From assembly GCF_964204645.1 (NCBI RefSeq), contig NC_134026.1, forward strand, positions 1,984,001 through 2,048,000: a stretch of 64,000 nucleotides of DNA, read 5' to 3'. Of the stretch, positions 22,001-35,239 are shown piece by piece. Source of the stretch: Tubulanus polymorphus (lineage: Eukaryota > Nemertea > Palaeonemertea > Tubulaniformes > Tubulanidae). Under the pieces are notes generated by a model, which did not search any database, was not told where the DNA came from, and worked only from the letters and a program-made list of their open reading frames with translations. Position 1 is the first letter of the stretch. The number at the start of each line of letters is the position of its first letter. Both the position numbers and the translations under genes were made by a program.

Positions 22001-25000
22001 ACTTACTCTGATGGATGTGTTGCTAATGCGTGTACAGCGCTATCGTGATCTCTGTGAATAATCTGAGTGAAAACATCAAAAATAGTTTTCGTAAGAAACA
22101 GACTGGTGTAATATTAATGTCGTTAACTCGTGAGCAGATGAACTTACATCAATAACCGTTCCATCCGTCGTCACATGAGCATAAATAGCAGCAGAAGATC
22201 CAACCACAAAATCTCTGATAAAGAACTGTTTCGCAGATATTGTAGCATCGGGCGGATATTGAGTGTCTTCGCGCTTCCTACAAAATTCAGCAATATTATT
22301 CGTTCATTGTTTTTTCTTTCGTTTATCGATAGATTTGATGGAGCATGTATGTTACTTACAACACGAGATCGAAATCTGGTAAATATGCAAATGACAGAGC
22401 ATTAACGGGACCTACATTGAAATCCTGATACCTACAGAGATCGGATATAAACAATGTTAGTAATGAATCGATTGAAGTGCGCTATGTAAGAAAATAAACT
22501 ACTATTATCATTGATTATGATTATTATTATCATTATAATTACATCACATACTAAACTTACCAGTTTACAAGTTTTAATGTCTGATCAAAATATTTCACAT
22601 GACCCAATGCATCCCCTGTCACAAGGAACCTAAAAGTATGAATGTTTTCATCACTATGATTATCTCATTCTAACGTGACTAATTAACATTATTCAGTTTT
22701 CATCAAATACCTGTCGGTTGTAGTCAAAACGGTGATCGCTTTGTCTTGAATTTTAACCAGTTTCAACGCCTTTTTATCGGGAGATGATTCCGGTGATGGT
22801 TTTATATTTTCCCAGACTACGAGGTTTCCGAGTGATGTCGCGGTCAGTGCTCTCGAGCCTCCCTTTTGAAACACTGATTGGCTGTATTTTCCAACTGGTT
22901 TGTTGAAATCTTTATCAGATAAAGCCGGAGCGTAGTACACTAATTCTCCATTTTTCTGAATTCAGAATGGATACATTTTCTACACGAGATACCAAAGTAA
23001 TTTCAACGAATAAATAACGAATTAATTAAAGAATTAAGACTTACATAAGAGTAGAATATGATTTGTGATTCATTGTTTGAAACCAATTGCGTCGAATCAT
23101 CAGGATTGAATAACACATATGTCTGCAAACACATTAAACATATTTCCAGTGAAACTTTTATTTCACCAGGCGCGTTGGAAGCAATGTTTTATCGCTGCGG
23201 CCAAATACCGATTTTGGACAGATTATTAATATTGCCGCGGCAAATCAACTTAATTTCTTCAAAAACGTGGTATTCAAAGAAAAAAAAACGTCATTCATTC
23301 AATTGTTGCCACGGCTTTCACCGCAGCAGTCGCTGTACTTCCAACGCCACTGTTCACATTAACAAAAGTTATAACTTAATTCGAATTCGTAAAAATCATG
23401 AAATAGTGTTGATTTTCTTACTTGCAATCCATATTTCGGATCTATTTCAGTTTTATGCATAGGTGTATTTTCACCATTCGTCCAGTCCCATAATGCTAAT
23501 GTCTGCACACCTTGTTTGTCAGGTACGGACAAAGTGGCGAGATATTTAGCATCATTTGTAATCGCCATCGATACGATACCTCCGTCTGCCGGTTCAAACA
23601 TTGTTCTTACTGGCATTCTAAAAATAGTAAACCAAAATATGAGATTGAAATATCAGCGATGGCAACAGATTTTGATTATATTTGATATATAACGGGCTCT
23701 TACCCAGTTTGTGAATCCCAAATTATCAGTATATTATCACCGGTGCCTTTATCAGCTGTAGCGAGCCAACGTTTATCTTCACTCACACACGTGCAACTAA
23801 TCGGGTTCGACTAAAAAATTAATCACCAATTTTCAGCAAGATCTCGATAAGAAGGAATTCATCGTTTAAAAGTGTTTTTATTTTTACGTACATGTCCCTG
23901 CAGCAGTCTCTGTGTATTGTACTCTATATCATACAGGACACCGGTATGAGCTACAACATACATGATTCTCTTACTGTTTCCATCTGTTATATTCAATACC
24001 GGTATATTGATGTTCATACCGAACGACCAAACCATATTCTACAAAACAAACAGATAATTAAAGATTGAAATCCAAGTATTTCGCAAGCCACAAATATTTG
24101 ATATTCAGGTGCCAGTTTATTTAATTAACTATAAGGACCAGTTGCTCAAAATTTGGTTTATTAAGTTAACTTTCAGTTATTCCGATGCAGTTTTAATCTT
24201 TAATATGTCATTTTTCAAATGTGACCATAAATTAGCCGTACGTACCAATGCATTCATACCGCGTTCTGAAGGAATAAGAAACTCTGATTGGTCCGGTGTT
24301 TTGCTCGGGGCTGGTGGTGCACTCGGAATATTAATCCCAGTCTCTTCTGGAGACCTGAATATCAAAACATCGATAATAAATTAGTTCAAATAGAGAAGTA
24401 ATGAACATGTTGAATATCGATCTAGTTCGTTTGTACCTGGGTGGAGCACTGGGAGTTTTTGGAAGGGATACACCTGATGATGGACATGGAGATGAAAATG
24501 AAGGTGGTTGCGCTGGTGATTGTGGAACATCATCAGCCAACTGGTTAGCAGGTGTCTGGTCATCTGGTGTCTGTTCAGCAGGTGTCTGTTCAGCAGGTGT
24601 CTGGTCATCTGGCGTCTGTTCAGCAGGTGTCTGGTCAGCAGGTGTCTGGTCATCTGGTGTCTGTTCAGCAGGTGTCTGTTCAGCAGGTGTCTGGTCATCT
24701 GGTTTCTGTTCAGCAGGTGTCTGGTCAGCTGGTGCCTGTTCAGCAGGTGTTTGGTCAGCTGGTGTCTGTTCAGCAGGTGTCTGGTCAGCAGGTGTCTGGT
24801 CAGCTGGCGTCTGTTCAGCAGGTGTTTGGTCAGCAGGTGTCTGGTCAGCTGGTGTCTGTTCAGCAGGTGTCTGGTCATCTTTCCCTTCAGCTCCATTATT
24901 TGATGCATTAGTGTTCTCAGTTTGCAATTCACTATCATCGACCTCTCTCTCCTCATTTTCAGTTTCATCTACCTGATCACTTGCAGTTACTGCTGTTTCC

Positions 25001-25194
25001 TCATCTTCGTCAACAGCATCTATGACTTCAGCAGAAACTTTGTCTTCTAACTGACTTGTATTTGTAGCATCACTCGCTTCAGTAGTTTCTACATTTTTTA
25101 ATTTGGCAACTGAATTCTCTTCTATCTGATCAGCATCATTAGACGAATTTGTATTTTCTGCGGTCACCTCCGGTTTATTTTCAGGGTCTGACAT
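19055..25194 (-). CDS. CFAP251: Cilia- and flagella-associated protein 251 (CFAP251/WDR66)
   Basis: A WD40 protein of the calmodulin- and spoke-associated complex, at the base of radial spokes in motile cilia. About 20 exons. The first coding exon is 24437-25194 (ATG at 25194, after an acceptor in the 5' UTR). Later exons include 24246-24354, 23892-24038, 23704-23810, 23422-23617, 22711-22955, 21545-21764, 21280-21453, 20668-20809, 20500-20591, 20278-20406, 19705-19901, 19485-19622 and 19055-19290. The N-terminus is acidic and low-complexity with a (QTPA[DE])n array; WD repeats follow (for example [24 protein letters not shown]). The C-terminus is EF-hand-like ([20 protein letters not shown]) and ends in a conserved [15 protein letters not shown] block. 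This domain order matches CFAP251. One intron contains a hAT-like repeat. Confidence 0.9.
19982..20258. mobile_element. hAT-like MITE in a CFAP251 intron
   Basis: It begins CAGGGTGGCGCCAC and ends GGCCATCCTG, inverted CAGG(G/A)TGGC termini. The interior is built of variants of a CAGGAAACTC / GAGTTTTCC phrase repeated in both directions. I found no matching target duplication, so it is an old or edge-damaged copy. Confidence 0.6.
24550..24879 (-). repeat. 15-bp coding minisatellite, 22 units
   Basis: Exactly 330 bp of a 15-bp unit, sense AGGTGTCTGGTCAGC on the plus strand, encoding [10 protein letters not shown] or DDQTP on the minus strand. Units differ mainly at the acidic position (GAA, GAT or GAT-GAC), with rare EQAP and EQKP variants. 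It lies in the N-terminal disordered tail of CFAP251. The repeat leaves long open frames on both strands, which are shadows of the array. Confidence 0.95.
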
Positions 25195-28100
25195 CCTTAA
25201 TGAATCCTGTAGCATTTAGAAAATAGTCAGAATTTATGTTGCATACTGTCTACTGACGAGAGTAAGATGTAGCCATTATTGGCTATTTTATTCATTAAAA
25301 AAATACAGCAAAATCTGCAATCAGAGGAGACTTTTTAAGACGATATAGCTAGACCTACCTAGTCAAATGTTGACGTTGTCGTTGTGTATTAAGAGTAGTA
25401 AGAAGACAACACAAATGATTTTGGATTTTTGTTGTTGTTGTTTTTGGACATTAAACTAAAGAAAAATATAATTCATTGTATGGCACACGAAGAATAAAGT
25501 GAAATACCTATTAGTTCAGTTAATTTACCAGTGCTGTATTTCTGTATCGTGTCAAAGATAAGAATTTAGTCTCTAGAGTCGAATTTATTAACGAAAAACC
25601 TCAGTACTAGCAGTGTATGGCGTCAATCATTCCCATAGAAACCGTTAGTGCTGCCACAGTGGTAACTTGCATGCCAGAGTAAGCATCGGTTCAAGGGATT
25701 CGAGTGGGGTTCGAACCGCATAGCTGTACTCGCGTGCCAGTGTCAAGCGACCTGTTCTGTACTCGCTAGCCACTGTAAGCGACCTGGCTAACGGAGTGAC
25801 GTTCGAATCCCATAAACTAGGCGTAAAAAAAAGTAGCTCAACGGATTCGAACCCCAGTGCACGACACACGCAGTAATCAGTTAACAACGAGACTGAGTGT
25901 TAGTTAATAATAATAATAATAATACTGAAGAATCTATTGCGTTCCTTTCATTAAAGAGTCTAAGTCTATATTGCATGTACAATGTTTATTACATTAAATA
26001 CATTATATCTCTATTTACAGTCTCTATATTCAAATATCGATCAGGAGTTCATCTATCATAGCTATAAATTATAAAAATGTTCAATTTAGCAAAAAGATTT
26101 TTTTTGTTCTTCAGAACATCGGCTAAGCGTTTAAACTCACAACTACAGCGCGTGATTAATCATTATATAGCCCATATAAACAGACTTCCCTTATTATTAA
26201 TTAAAGGTAAATTCTACTTATCATACGTTATAAAGTTTGTTATACCTTTCAAATTTTTGAATACACTTTCTTCACAATATTCTTTCTAAAAAAAGCAACT
26301 CAATAAAATACAATTGATCATATAATGCCCACACAAAGAATACATCAATGAGCACCAAGTGGGAAAGTGGTGGAATTTCTGACGTAGGCAAGCCAAGCAA
26401 TTAATTCATAAATCTATTGAATTCAATATCAATAAGTAAAAGATTTTGAATTTAAAAAAAAATGATAATAAATACGTACATTGAAATAAATTAACTTAAG
26501 TTCCAGTGGTTGCGGGTGAATCTATGAACTAACCGACACCGCTTGCTTGTTTTGAAACTGGATGGCAAAAATATAATATATAACTGTTTACCGAAAGTGA
26601 AACTGTACATGAAATAACTTGAAGAGAAAAAAGTAATAAAATTGTCATCCGTTTGAAAATTAACGCAAGAAGAAAATTTGTGAGCCATTCGAGTTAATCC
26701 ATATTCAAAAAAGAACCCCATTTAAAATGAAAATCAGATATCGGGGGTTTAGATCGAGTTCTACGGAGAGAACAATTCAAACTGGGTCAGTTCATTTGAA
26801 ATGTGGTAACCGTAGTTATCACCTCGGTTAAGGATTAATCTTCGATACCCAGCCTAAAAACAGACCGGGCGGGATTCCATTTTGTTTCAATCACAGAACC
26901 TTTATACTTGAACCATATACATACGTAAATTTTACATATATACAAATCCGTTCATTGATGGAGTTTTATTTCAATCAATTATCGGAAACTATTATTTCAT
27001 TATTTCACAAGTCCAACAATTTTGCTAAAAGTGTGTGGCCTTTAAATAAGCAAACACTTAATACAGTTCGATTTGAAATGAACCATTCCCTGCAATTGAT
27101 GATCTACACTGAACTTGGTGAAGTTTTTAAAAGATAAACTGAGCTTCTCTAAAGAGACTGTGAATTATCATTGATTACTTTACTGGCAGGGGTTCATTTT
27201 AGACTTTAGTTCGAAATCTATGAGTAATGGTGTTTAACTTAACGTATTGTCGAGTGAAATATACTGTATATTGTATAATAACAAGAAAATATAAATATAT
27301 ATATATATATATATGTGCTGTTTATGTATACGCTCCAATCTATTTATATATGTATATCTTCATTCATATGGCATGTACATTTATAAAAGACAACAGACAA
27401 TAATTGATAAGTTATGAATTTTTCACTCTTTATATAGAATATAGTTACATAGTGCGTGCACCCTTTTTAAATATGATATGTATGTACACAAATTATCCCC
27501 TCTCAAACTTTGTTCAAACGCAGATCAGCAAGTAGTACCTTCCCTATAATCCAATTTCACTGCTGTGGACCGATTACTGGAGATTACTGGATCATTGAAC
27601 TTCAAAGACCGAAAAGACTTAATCAACAATTCTCGGATAAGATTTCGTATGTTCTGTTATGCACCTCATTCAAAGGTCCTTTACTTTGTCAAAATGAACA
27701 AACTTCAGCACGTTACAGAATCAGGAAAACATCTAGGAATGTCTACACATTTCATATTTTATGATATAAATCACAAAATATGAATCAATTTGAATACAAT
27801 TTTCCGTACTAAAGAAACTGGCTTAAAATCCCTGCTCTAGTTCAGAAAATTAACAATTATTCTACAAGGAAACATTCACTATTCAATCGCTCGTTCTACT
27901 ACTATCACGACAATTATCAGTCTAAACAAACAATGTTAGATATGAAGTTTGTTCCTGTCGGTACATGACTATAGCGAGTACAATATACATAATACTTTTT
28001 AAGGCATCGTTCAAGAATTGTTTTTTGTCCACATTATCGATTAGTACAGACGTTGTGTGAAGTTTCTGTTTAAAATGGCTCAAGAGTTAAAACAAACGTA

Positions 28101-28847
28101 CACTCAGCAACAACTTCTATCAATCAAACACAGATACACTGATACCATACTGAATTCGATGTACGTATCTGTACCTATTCATATGAAAACATTCTCACCA
28201 AAGAAACATTTCGAAAGGTTCATTCCACAGTGGTTTTAGATAAAGACCCGTGCTGAGTACTATGCATGCATTTCCACTCCCAGTTTCTTAAGATTAAAAA
28301 TTAAGGATAAACATCATCGCCCAAACTGTAAACCTAGATCCGGGCTGTACGCTTTACATTCAAGCTTTGTGTATTGACATTTCGATAGATGCGATTGTCT
28401 ATCTCTTTATAATGTTATTGAACACACGATATGAAAAGAAGCGATTTATCTACAGTTCTTAACAGTAAATTTACAATTACGATTCAATGATCATGAAGTG
28501 TTTCATAACAAATTATAACATGATATCTATCTATCAATCTATCAATCTATCTATTTTCTATTAACGAATAATTGGCCGCGGTGAGCATATATAATATACT
28601 TTAAGAATTGTAGAATTTCAAAATCCCTGAAACTACAGAACAGAGATCTGAAATTACTATAACAATACATCATCTAACACCAGTCAGAGTTTCTACTCAA
28701 CATACAAATACTTGCAGAGGGGTTCCGGGCTTGAGGGTACACACCTCGGGTTAACGGAGAGCATATACAAAATCACAGATAACAAAAATAGTTTTCACAA
28801 TCGAATAACTACAAAGCCGGCAACGTCTGTGAGTTGGGGGAACTCGA
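25195..28847. other. Intergenic stretch between CFAP251 and ZDHHC, repeat-bearing
   Basis: The region near 25195-25560 is the CFAP251 upstream flank, including a 5' UTR acceptor near 25206. The section 25645-25890 has several tRNA T-arm-like TTCGAA motifs (separate entry). 25990-28850 is strongly AT-rich with a TA microsatellite near 27293-27314 and an ATCT/AATC microsatellite near 28529-28555. No frame longer than about 85 codons has a protein-like composition. The part near 28848 is probably ZDHHC 3' UTR. Confidence 0.55.
25645..25890. repeat. Cluster of tRNA-like SINE debris with a 33-bp direct repeat
   Basis: B-box-like motifs occur at about 25711 (GGGTTCGAACC), 25801 (CGTTCGAATCCC) and, on the minus strand, near 25842 (GGGGTTCGAATCC). 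A segment starting CTGTACTCGC and ending AAGCGACCTG is present twice in tandem (starts 25724 and 25757). No full cloverleaf can be folded by eye, so these are treated as SINE remnants, not tRNA genes. Confidence 0.5.
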
Positions 28848-31800
28848 CTACACCGATATTTCATAACTCGATCCATTTATATTCAACGAACTGCCGGCGC
28901 CACCTGTGCCTCGGCGTTGACTAGACGCCGGTTGCTGCTGAATCCTTCGACTTTGCTCTCTTCCCTTCACGTCGACCGTATCCGACATTTCCAACGCCTT
29001 CACGAACGATATCGGTCGTTTGGCATTGCTATCCGAGACGACCGCGTACGCGCCCATCGTACGCGCTAACTGTCCCTCGCTGGCGCTCGTTTTCGACCGA
29101 AAGTCGCTCGGACGTCCGTGAAACGGTTGCGATGACGTATTGAACGCATCAGCAGTGTATCGTACGTCAGACGGATACTGATCCATCGTCCGTATGTTAT
29201 CGCGACTCCCCGATCGATTGCGATGATAGTCTCGCGTTACGTATCCACCCAGCTGTGACCGGTCCGCCGTCGCCGGGCTGTTTATCGCGCCACTAGGTGG
29301 CGCCACTTTGCGACCGACGTGTACGCTGATCGGCGATGCCGACGATAGAATATCCGCAGATTTCGATCGCGTCGGCGATCGAGTGTTGGAAGCGTAAACG
29401 ACGGCACGCGGATAATGAATCCTCGGTGATTCGTCGTGTTGCTGAATCGGTTGTTTATAATGGTATTGCGCTGTACCGTGACTCGAATCGTACAGATTCG
29501 TGTACGAATCAGTTTTAGTCGTCGGCGATGGTTGACAATCTTGGCCCAAACTCTGCATGTTGTCGTCCTCGTCCAGCGATAAACTTCGCTGCATCTGTAA
29601 GACGGAAATATAGAAATAATGAAAACGTACGAAAAACAATGCGTATAAACAACAACTTGCGATATAAAACCATCGGTCAAAGATCGTAAATAATTCTCAT
29701 GGTTGGAAACATCACCAGAATTTATACAACATATCGATATCAATTTACATTTAACACATGTCATTCCCAGCACACAAATTACTCAAAGTGCGCTGATCTT
29801 GCAGAAACAATACGTTCAAAAATCATGCAGTATTTGTGTTATGACATGAGAAATAACACAGATCTTTTGATCTTCGTTAACAACAGTCATTGAAACCGCA
29901 TAAATAACATACTTTACATATTTGTCGACATTGTTTCCGAGATAAACATTTGACCCCCGAGAGGGAGGACTAAAGATGTTAGTTACTGACACAGTGAATA
30001 TTTGTGCCTATGGTAGAGTACACATGTGCAATGACACCTAATTTTCCAAAAATCCAACCGATTCATAGAAATGAAATACAAATATGATAGGCCTATGTAT
30101 GACATGATTTTATATCAATTTTGTACAATGTGTATGATGTGTATTGTGATCGTAATTACATACATCCACACGGCTGCATACCATCTATCCCGGTGACATT
30201 TTTGAATTATAAAAAAAATCCAAAGCTCTACTTTCTTGATTGATGAAGACATTCGTTGAAATTGATTTGGTTTCATGCAATTACCTGCATTCAATTAACG
30301 ACAACACGTATGAAAAACACTGGGATAGACGAATGCTTAGACACACTAGCTGCGGTTATAATATCAACATATCTTAGTGTATAGTAAAAAGTGAAACAAT
30401 GTATTTATCAAGGCAAGGAACCTTGTCTAGAAAGGACTGCCTCACATCTGGTTCTGATGATAAGTCGCCCGTCTCCTGCTAAAAAATACAGATATTCTTT
30501 TTATACTTTCTCCAAAACCGTGCGAATTTTCAGTGCGATGACCAAACCAAAAAGAGTACACCCGGATTATCATCAAATACCCCGCATTCATTCAGTTCAG
30601 ATGAGGGAAGGAGGTTCTTAAATATTTACTGATGTCATAGAACGCTACGTATGTCGGGTATAGCTGATAATACAGGTGTTCAATAGGAAACTATGATACC
30701 AACGTTCACCCACTGAAAAGAAACATCACTGAACATTTTGCTAATTGCAGATAGTCAGTAATTCTACTATTTCCATAACCAGAAGGTCATATTTTAAAAA
30801 GCTAATTACTGTGTCTTCGCGTACAAGTATTTTATTATACAGTAGACTCAAAATACTGAATTAGGATCGATTGCGGCAAATATTGCAGCAAGGAATCTAG
30901 ACGAGTGCTGAGTGAGTCTGAGTCTACTGCATCTCAAACAAATGAATTTCAGTAAAAAGTTCATTTACATTTAATTCATTGAATATAAGCATTATTATTA
31001 TATAAGCAGCGTTAGATGAACTGATAATAAATCGTTAAAGCAAAACTGTAGCCATAATTCAACAAAAAAATCAATTTTTAGTCACATGTTAAGATTAATG
31101 GTTTGTACAAAATAAAGCTTTCGCAGATACATTATTCTGATATAAGCTTTCAATGCCCAATCATCATCTCGATATCTGCGTTTCTGTTGGAAAACATGCA
31201 AAAATACTTCAAAATTATATACCATTTGAGTAAGAAATATAACAGTTTCATAGGAAATAAAAAGAATTCCGCCAAGGATATCTTATCCGAAATAATTTTT
31301 CAAAAATATTTCAAAACACAATGGACCGGTTTTCACGTAATCTATATCATATATACACAAACACAATACGTTAGAATAAAATTTGGTTTGGTTGTTTTTT
31401 TAAGGGAAAGGACGCGATAAACAACAGCAAGAATAGGATTGGAAGGACAGAAAACTTTTAAATTTAAGATAAGTCTAGGATGATTCTATCCTACATCTAA
31501 ATTCTGACAGAATATTTCATGGTATTCATAGTTCTACAGCTAAATTTGATGTCCTAATTACTATAAAAGAATATTTTCAATCTTCCTTACCATATTAATC
31601 AGGTCACTGAACTAATGGATGATTGCTCAGAATAATGTAATAATGACAAATGTTATTGAAAACTATCGAAAAAAGCTACGAAATTAAATTTCCAACTACA
31701 CAAATGTTCATTAGATACACACACATTTTATTATCAAATATCACATATTACTAATTGTCAGTATTTTTAGTGCCAGAAAATATTATTTTTTCTTATGTTA

Positions 31801-34078
31801 TTTAGAATAAACAACAGTGAAAGCCAGCCAAAAGGTATTATATATGTATAGTATTTATGTATGTATATATATATATATGTATATAAGGATAAGATTTACT
31901 TGGCATTTTGATAATGTGGTCAGGTCATTAAACTTAACTTCTGTTCCTCGAGTTCCTGGAAGTATACAGAATGCCAAATTGAATTAAATCAGTTGTCATT
32001 CTCATATTTCCACAACTATAAAATCGCGCTAATAAACGCCGAATATCCTTCATTCTTTAGACAACTGAAACAAGCTTTTCCTTCCTGATTGAGACACATA
32101 AAATTCTCATTCAAACGAGGAAGACACATCATATTTACAAGTCAAATATGTACACTAGGAAGTATGAAACCTAGCAAATCGCGGATACTTTTTCAAACAA
32201 TTACATGGTAGTTATTGTTAAGGATAGCGTCGAGTGCAAGACCTACCTTATTATAGGTGTGTGAGTTGGATTTTTTTTGTATGCCATTGCTGTTATCCAT
32301 ATATATTTTAACATCATTCGCTGAAGCAGTGTAAGCTATTCTAGATGAATCTAAGTTTACTATGTAGGCCTTTGAGGTTCGTCCGGCCAATCTGCAAATA
32401 CATGACATACAATACCGTGAATGATTTCATTAAAACCCCTCATATTTAAAACTGAAATACCGCGTTAAGTAGACTTACCTCGGCCAGAGCGGTCCGCAAA
32501 GAGCAAATCGACAATTAAGCATACATCCCCTGGTGAAAGGGTTGTGTCCACCACGGAATTTACCGGTGACCTAATTAAAAAATAAATTTGGATAAGAATA
32601 AACCTTACAATAAACTATTCAGTCAATCAGGTAAATGAACTGAAGAGATACCTGTTCATTGGTCGTTCTACCACGAGACACCAGCACCATATGAAAACCA
32701 GTTAATCCACAAATCGGTACAATTAACAAACCAATGATACACATCACACTCATACTGTAAAATAACTCGTCAAGGAAACGATAACCAGTGCAAACAACAG
32801 TTGAAATACAAATAGGAACAGAACTATCTCCATAATCATCATAACAAACGAGATCTACTGCATTTTGATAAAGGATACCATACAATGTTTTGAACAGAAA
32901 CTAGATTTTCCTTGTGATCGAGGACGTAGACTAAACTTAAGGCAAATATACTCATCATGTGAATGGTTAACGAGATTAAAAACATGAAGAAAAATCGATA
33001 GTTTCTCCGTCCGACGCAGTTGTTCACCCACGGACAATGGTGATCAAAAGTCTACAAAACAAACGGTACAAATTTCAGATTTGAAGAAAGGAACACGCGA
33101 TGCCACGACTACAGCTGCAATAATTTGACACTCACTTCGATACAAGTATTGCAGACGCTGCAATGCGAACATCTCGGTGGTCTATAAAACTGGCAAGTCG
33201 TGCACCATTTCATACGCACTGTTATACCGCTTATATCTATGTTTTTATACAGGGGAGCGCGAAAATCATCGTCTCTGACCTCATCATCGTGTGCTAAAAA
33301 TTATAAACCATCAAATACTTTATTCATTTATATGTTTGGGCAAATGAGTTCAATATTGAATGCCTTTTGGTCTTAACAGTACAACACGAACAATATTTGA
33401 CAGATTGAGGAAAACAAAACATCTGGGCCCCGTTTCATAGAATGGGTTTCAAAGTTACCCCCAACTTGGGTGAAAACCATCATAGTAATGATGAGAAACA
33501 TAACTGACAAATTTCAAAATATTCCCAGGGATTATAGGTTGTTTCCTCAGACAGTTATGACCATGGACTTATCGTTTTAGGGTCCATGTTGCGACCAAAG
33601 ACCGTGTTACTGTAATTCAACTTAATTTAGGCTAATTCAAACAGCTATCTATTGTTAAGGGCATAGGTGCTCACCTTTCGGATATGTTCCCGGATCCATG
33701 AACGTAGCCATGGCAAAATTTGCTATCACAAATATTGAAATTATTCCTTGGTATATCGGTATAGCTAGAGTGTAGACTAAAGCCAAATATGGACATCTGA
33801 AACATAAAATACTTTCCGCTGAAACCATTATCATCCAATCATCTGATTATATCTTTACAGACCCTATTTTGGATTTCAAAATCAGACCCTTTGGTACGTT
33901 CCCAGCAGGTATGACACAAATCCAATCAAATAAATACGAAGAACAATTCTCGATTTCAGTATCAAATAAGTCGAGTTTTAATCTCTTACCCGAATACAAA
34001 GAAGAGAACTGTAGCGCCGAGTAATAAACTCCATGCTACTGTAGCTGGTATTACTTTCGTAGAACATTTACATCCCAT
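28848..34078 (-). CDS. ZDHHC5: DHHC palmitoyltransferase, ZDHHC5/8 type
   Basis: Transfers palmitate to cysteines of membrane-associated proteins, usually at the plasma membrane. Exons: 33990-34078 ([20 protein letters not shown]), 33675-33796, 33136-33293, about 32886-33051, about 32653-32860, 32479-32570, 32247-32391 and 28848-29594. The zinc region reads [18 protein letters not shown], and the catalytic motif [20 protein letters not shown] follows. Next come TM segments, then [20 protein letters not shown] and [12 protein letters not shown], which are characteristic of ZDHHC5/8. A long, serine- and arginine-rich disordered tail ends SYEISV, a class I-type PDZ ligand of the kind described for this subfamily. 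The border between the fourth and fifth exons is uncertain (short intron, alternative acceptors). The 2.6-kb gap before the last exon might hide a small exon. ZDHHC5 versus ZDHHC8 cannot be separated here. Confidence 0.9.
29595..32246. other. Large AT-rich intron of the ZDHHC gene
   Basis: About 2.65 kb between the last two exons recognised. It contains a TATG/TA microsatellite near 31855-31885 and otherwise stop-rich AT sequence. I see no exon or named repeat in it, but a short alternative exon for the disordered tail cannot be excluded. Confidence 0.5.
33421..33660. repeat. Interspersed repeat beginning GGGCCCCGTTTCATAGA
   Basis: In a ZDHHC intron, a segment starts with GGGCCCCGTTTCATAGAATG. 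A related start, GGGCCCTGTTTTATAGACA, occurs at 54150. The phrase is familiar from marine invertebrate repeats, but neither copy has ends or duplications I can define, so the limits are approximate. Confidence 0.4.
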
Positions 34079-35239
34079 TCTGTCCGAACTGCTGTTTTAT
34101 TATTCACACTATGTAAGTATCTGTTGTGACATTTTTCAATACTCGGTCAGGCCATCATTTCCAGCGGCCCCGCCGGAAAGGAAGCTTGAACTTTCTAGTC
34201 GAATGGCTAATGCTAGCTGATTCAATCACCGCAGTTTTTCAAATCCTAGTTTAGTTCGTCGATAGTTTCTTTACCTGTAAAAACGGACAACGATCTTTTA
34301 GTGGTAGATGAAATGAATTAACTTAACAAATTCACACTGCTGCACAAAATAAATTCGATGAAATTTAGGATCCCTGGCCCTCAGTAAGAATTTCATCGCA
34401 GGTAACTGGGCTTGACAGCTATGCTATTGCTGCCAGGTTCAAATCCTTTTTTCTTCCCTTTTTAACATGTAGGCCTAGGCTATGTATGTTTGAATGTCAG
34501 TAACAAACATTGTACTTATTTATACTGAATAAAGATTTGAATCACAATTTGCTCGGTTTCCCCCACTTAAATTTCCAAATTTCAAAACGTCAAAAAAGTT
34601 TATCTGAACCTTTTTTTGATTCGGTGATATTAAAGTTTACGAATGAAATGTATTTCTATTGAATTGAGAGGAATGGTGATTGTTGCAGGCGCAGGATGGA
34701 TTATAGTTAGTGAATGAAAGTCAGCCATATCACTTATAGCAGGCTAATTCAAAGATGCTATCTGCATAAAGTCCATCTCAAAGTAAAGTTCAATTTAGAG
34801 TTGAGAATAGCAGAATGACATGAATGATTATCGAGAAAGAAGAAATCTTTCTTAGTTGAAACCTTGCTTGGGCTTGGCTTGGATTTTGTTGCAGAATCAG
34901 AAATGCAGTTTCTTCGTGTTTAAAAGTTGCACTCTCTAGAGCTTCTCAAATCGATCATCGCGTATAAATACAGCAATTTGAACAGTACCTTAGTAAATTC
35001 ATACATGTATCTTTCAATGCATCCTATACTGTGGCGATAAAATTGAAATCTGGTCGGATTATTAGCGGTTTTTAATCGAGAAAAGAAGAGTCAACGATTT
35101 ATATCCAGCCCAAAAATGGCGTAGGTGAAGGTCGATTCGGCTCCACGGCGCTAGATGGCGCCGGTGTGGACATCATCAGCTGACGGGTAAACCGAATGAA
35201 TTTACAGAATTAAATCAAAAATCTACTGTGATCAGAGTC
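34079..35239. other. Shared upstream region of divergent ZDHHC (-) and xylose isomerase (+)
   Basis: 1.16 kb between two divergent start codons. No TATA box stands out near either start. The section 34380-34545 contains a B-box-like GGTTCAAATCC and an AATAAAG-bearing tail that could be a truncated SINE. The last 100 bp before 35240 is less AT-rich (GGCGCTAGATGGCGCC near 35148) and likely contains the xylose isomerase promoter or leader. Confidence 0.45.

Noticed and set aside
24401-24976. Long plus-strand open frames over the CFAP251 repeat array
   Set aside because: They are the antisense shadow of a 15-bp repeat without stops; composition ([10 protein letters not shown]) is periodic and there is no independent evidence of coding.
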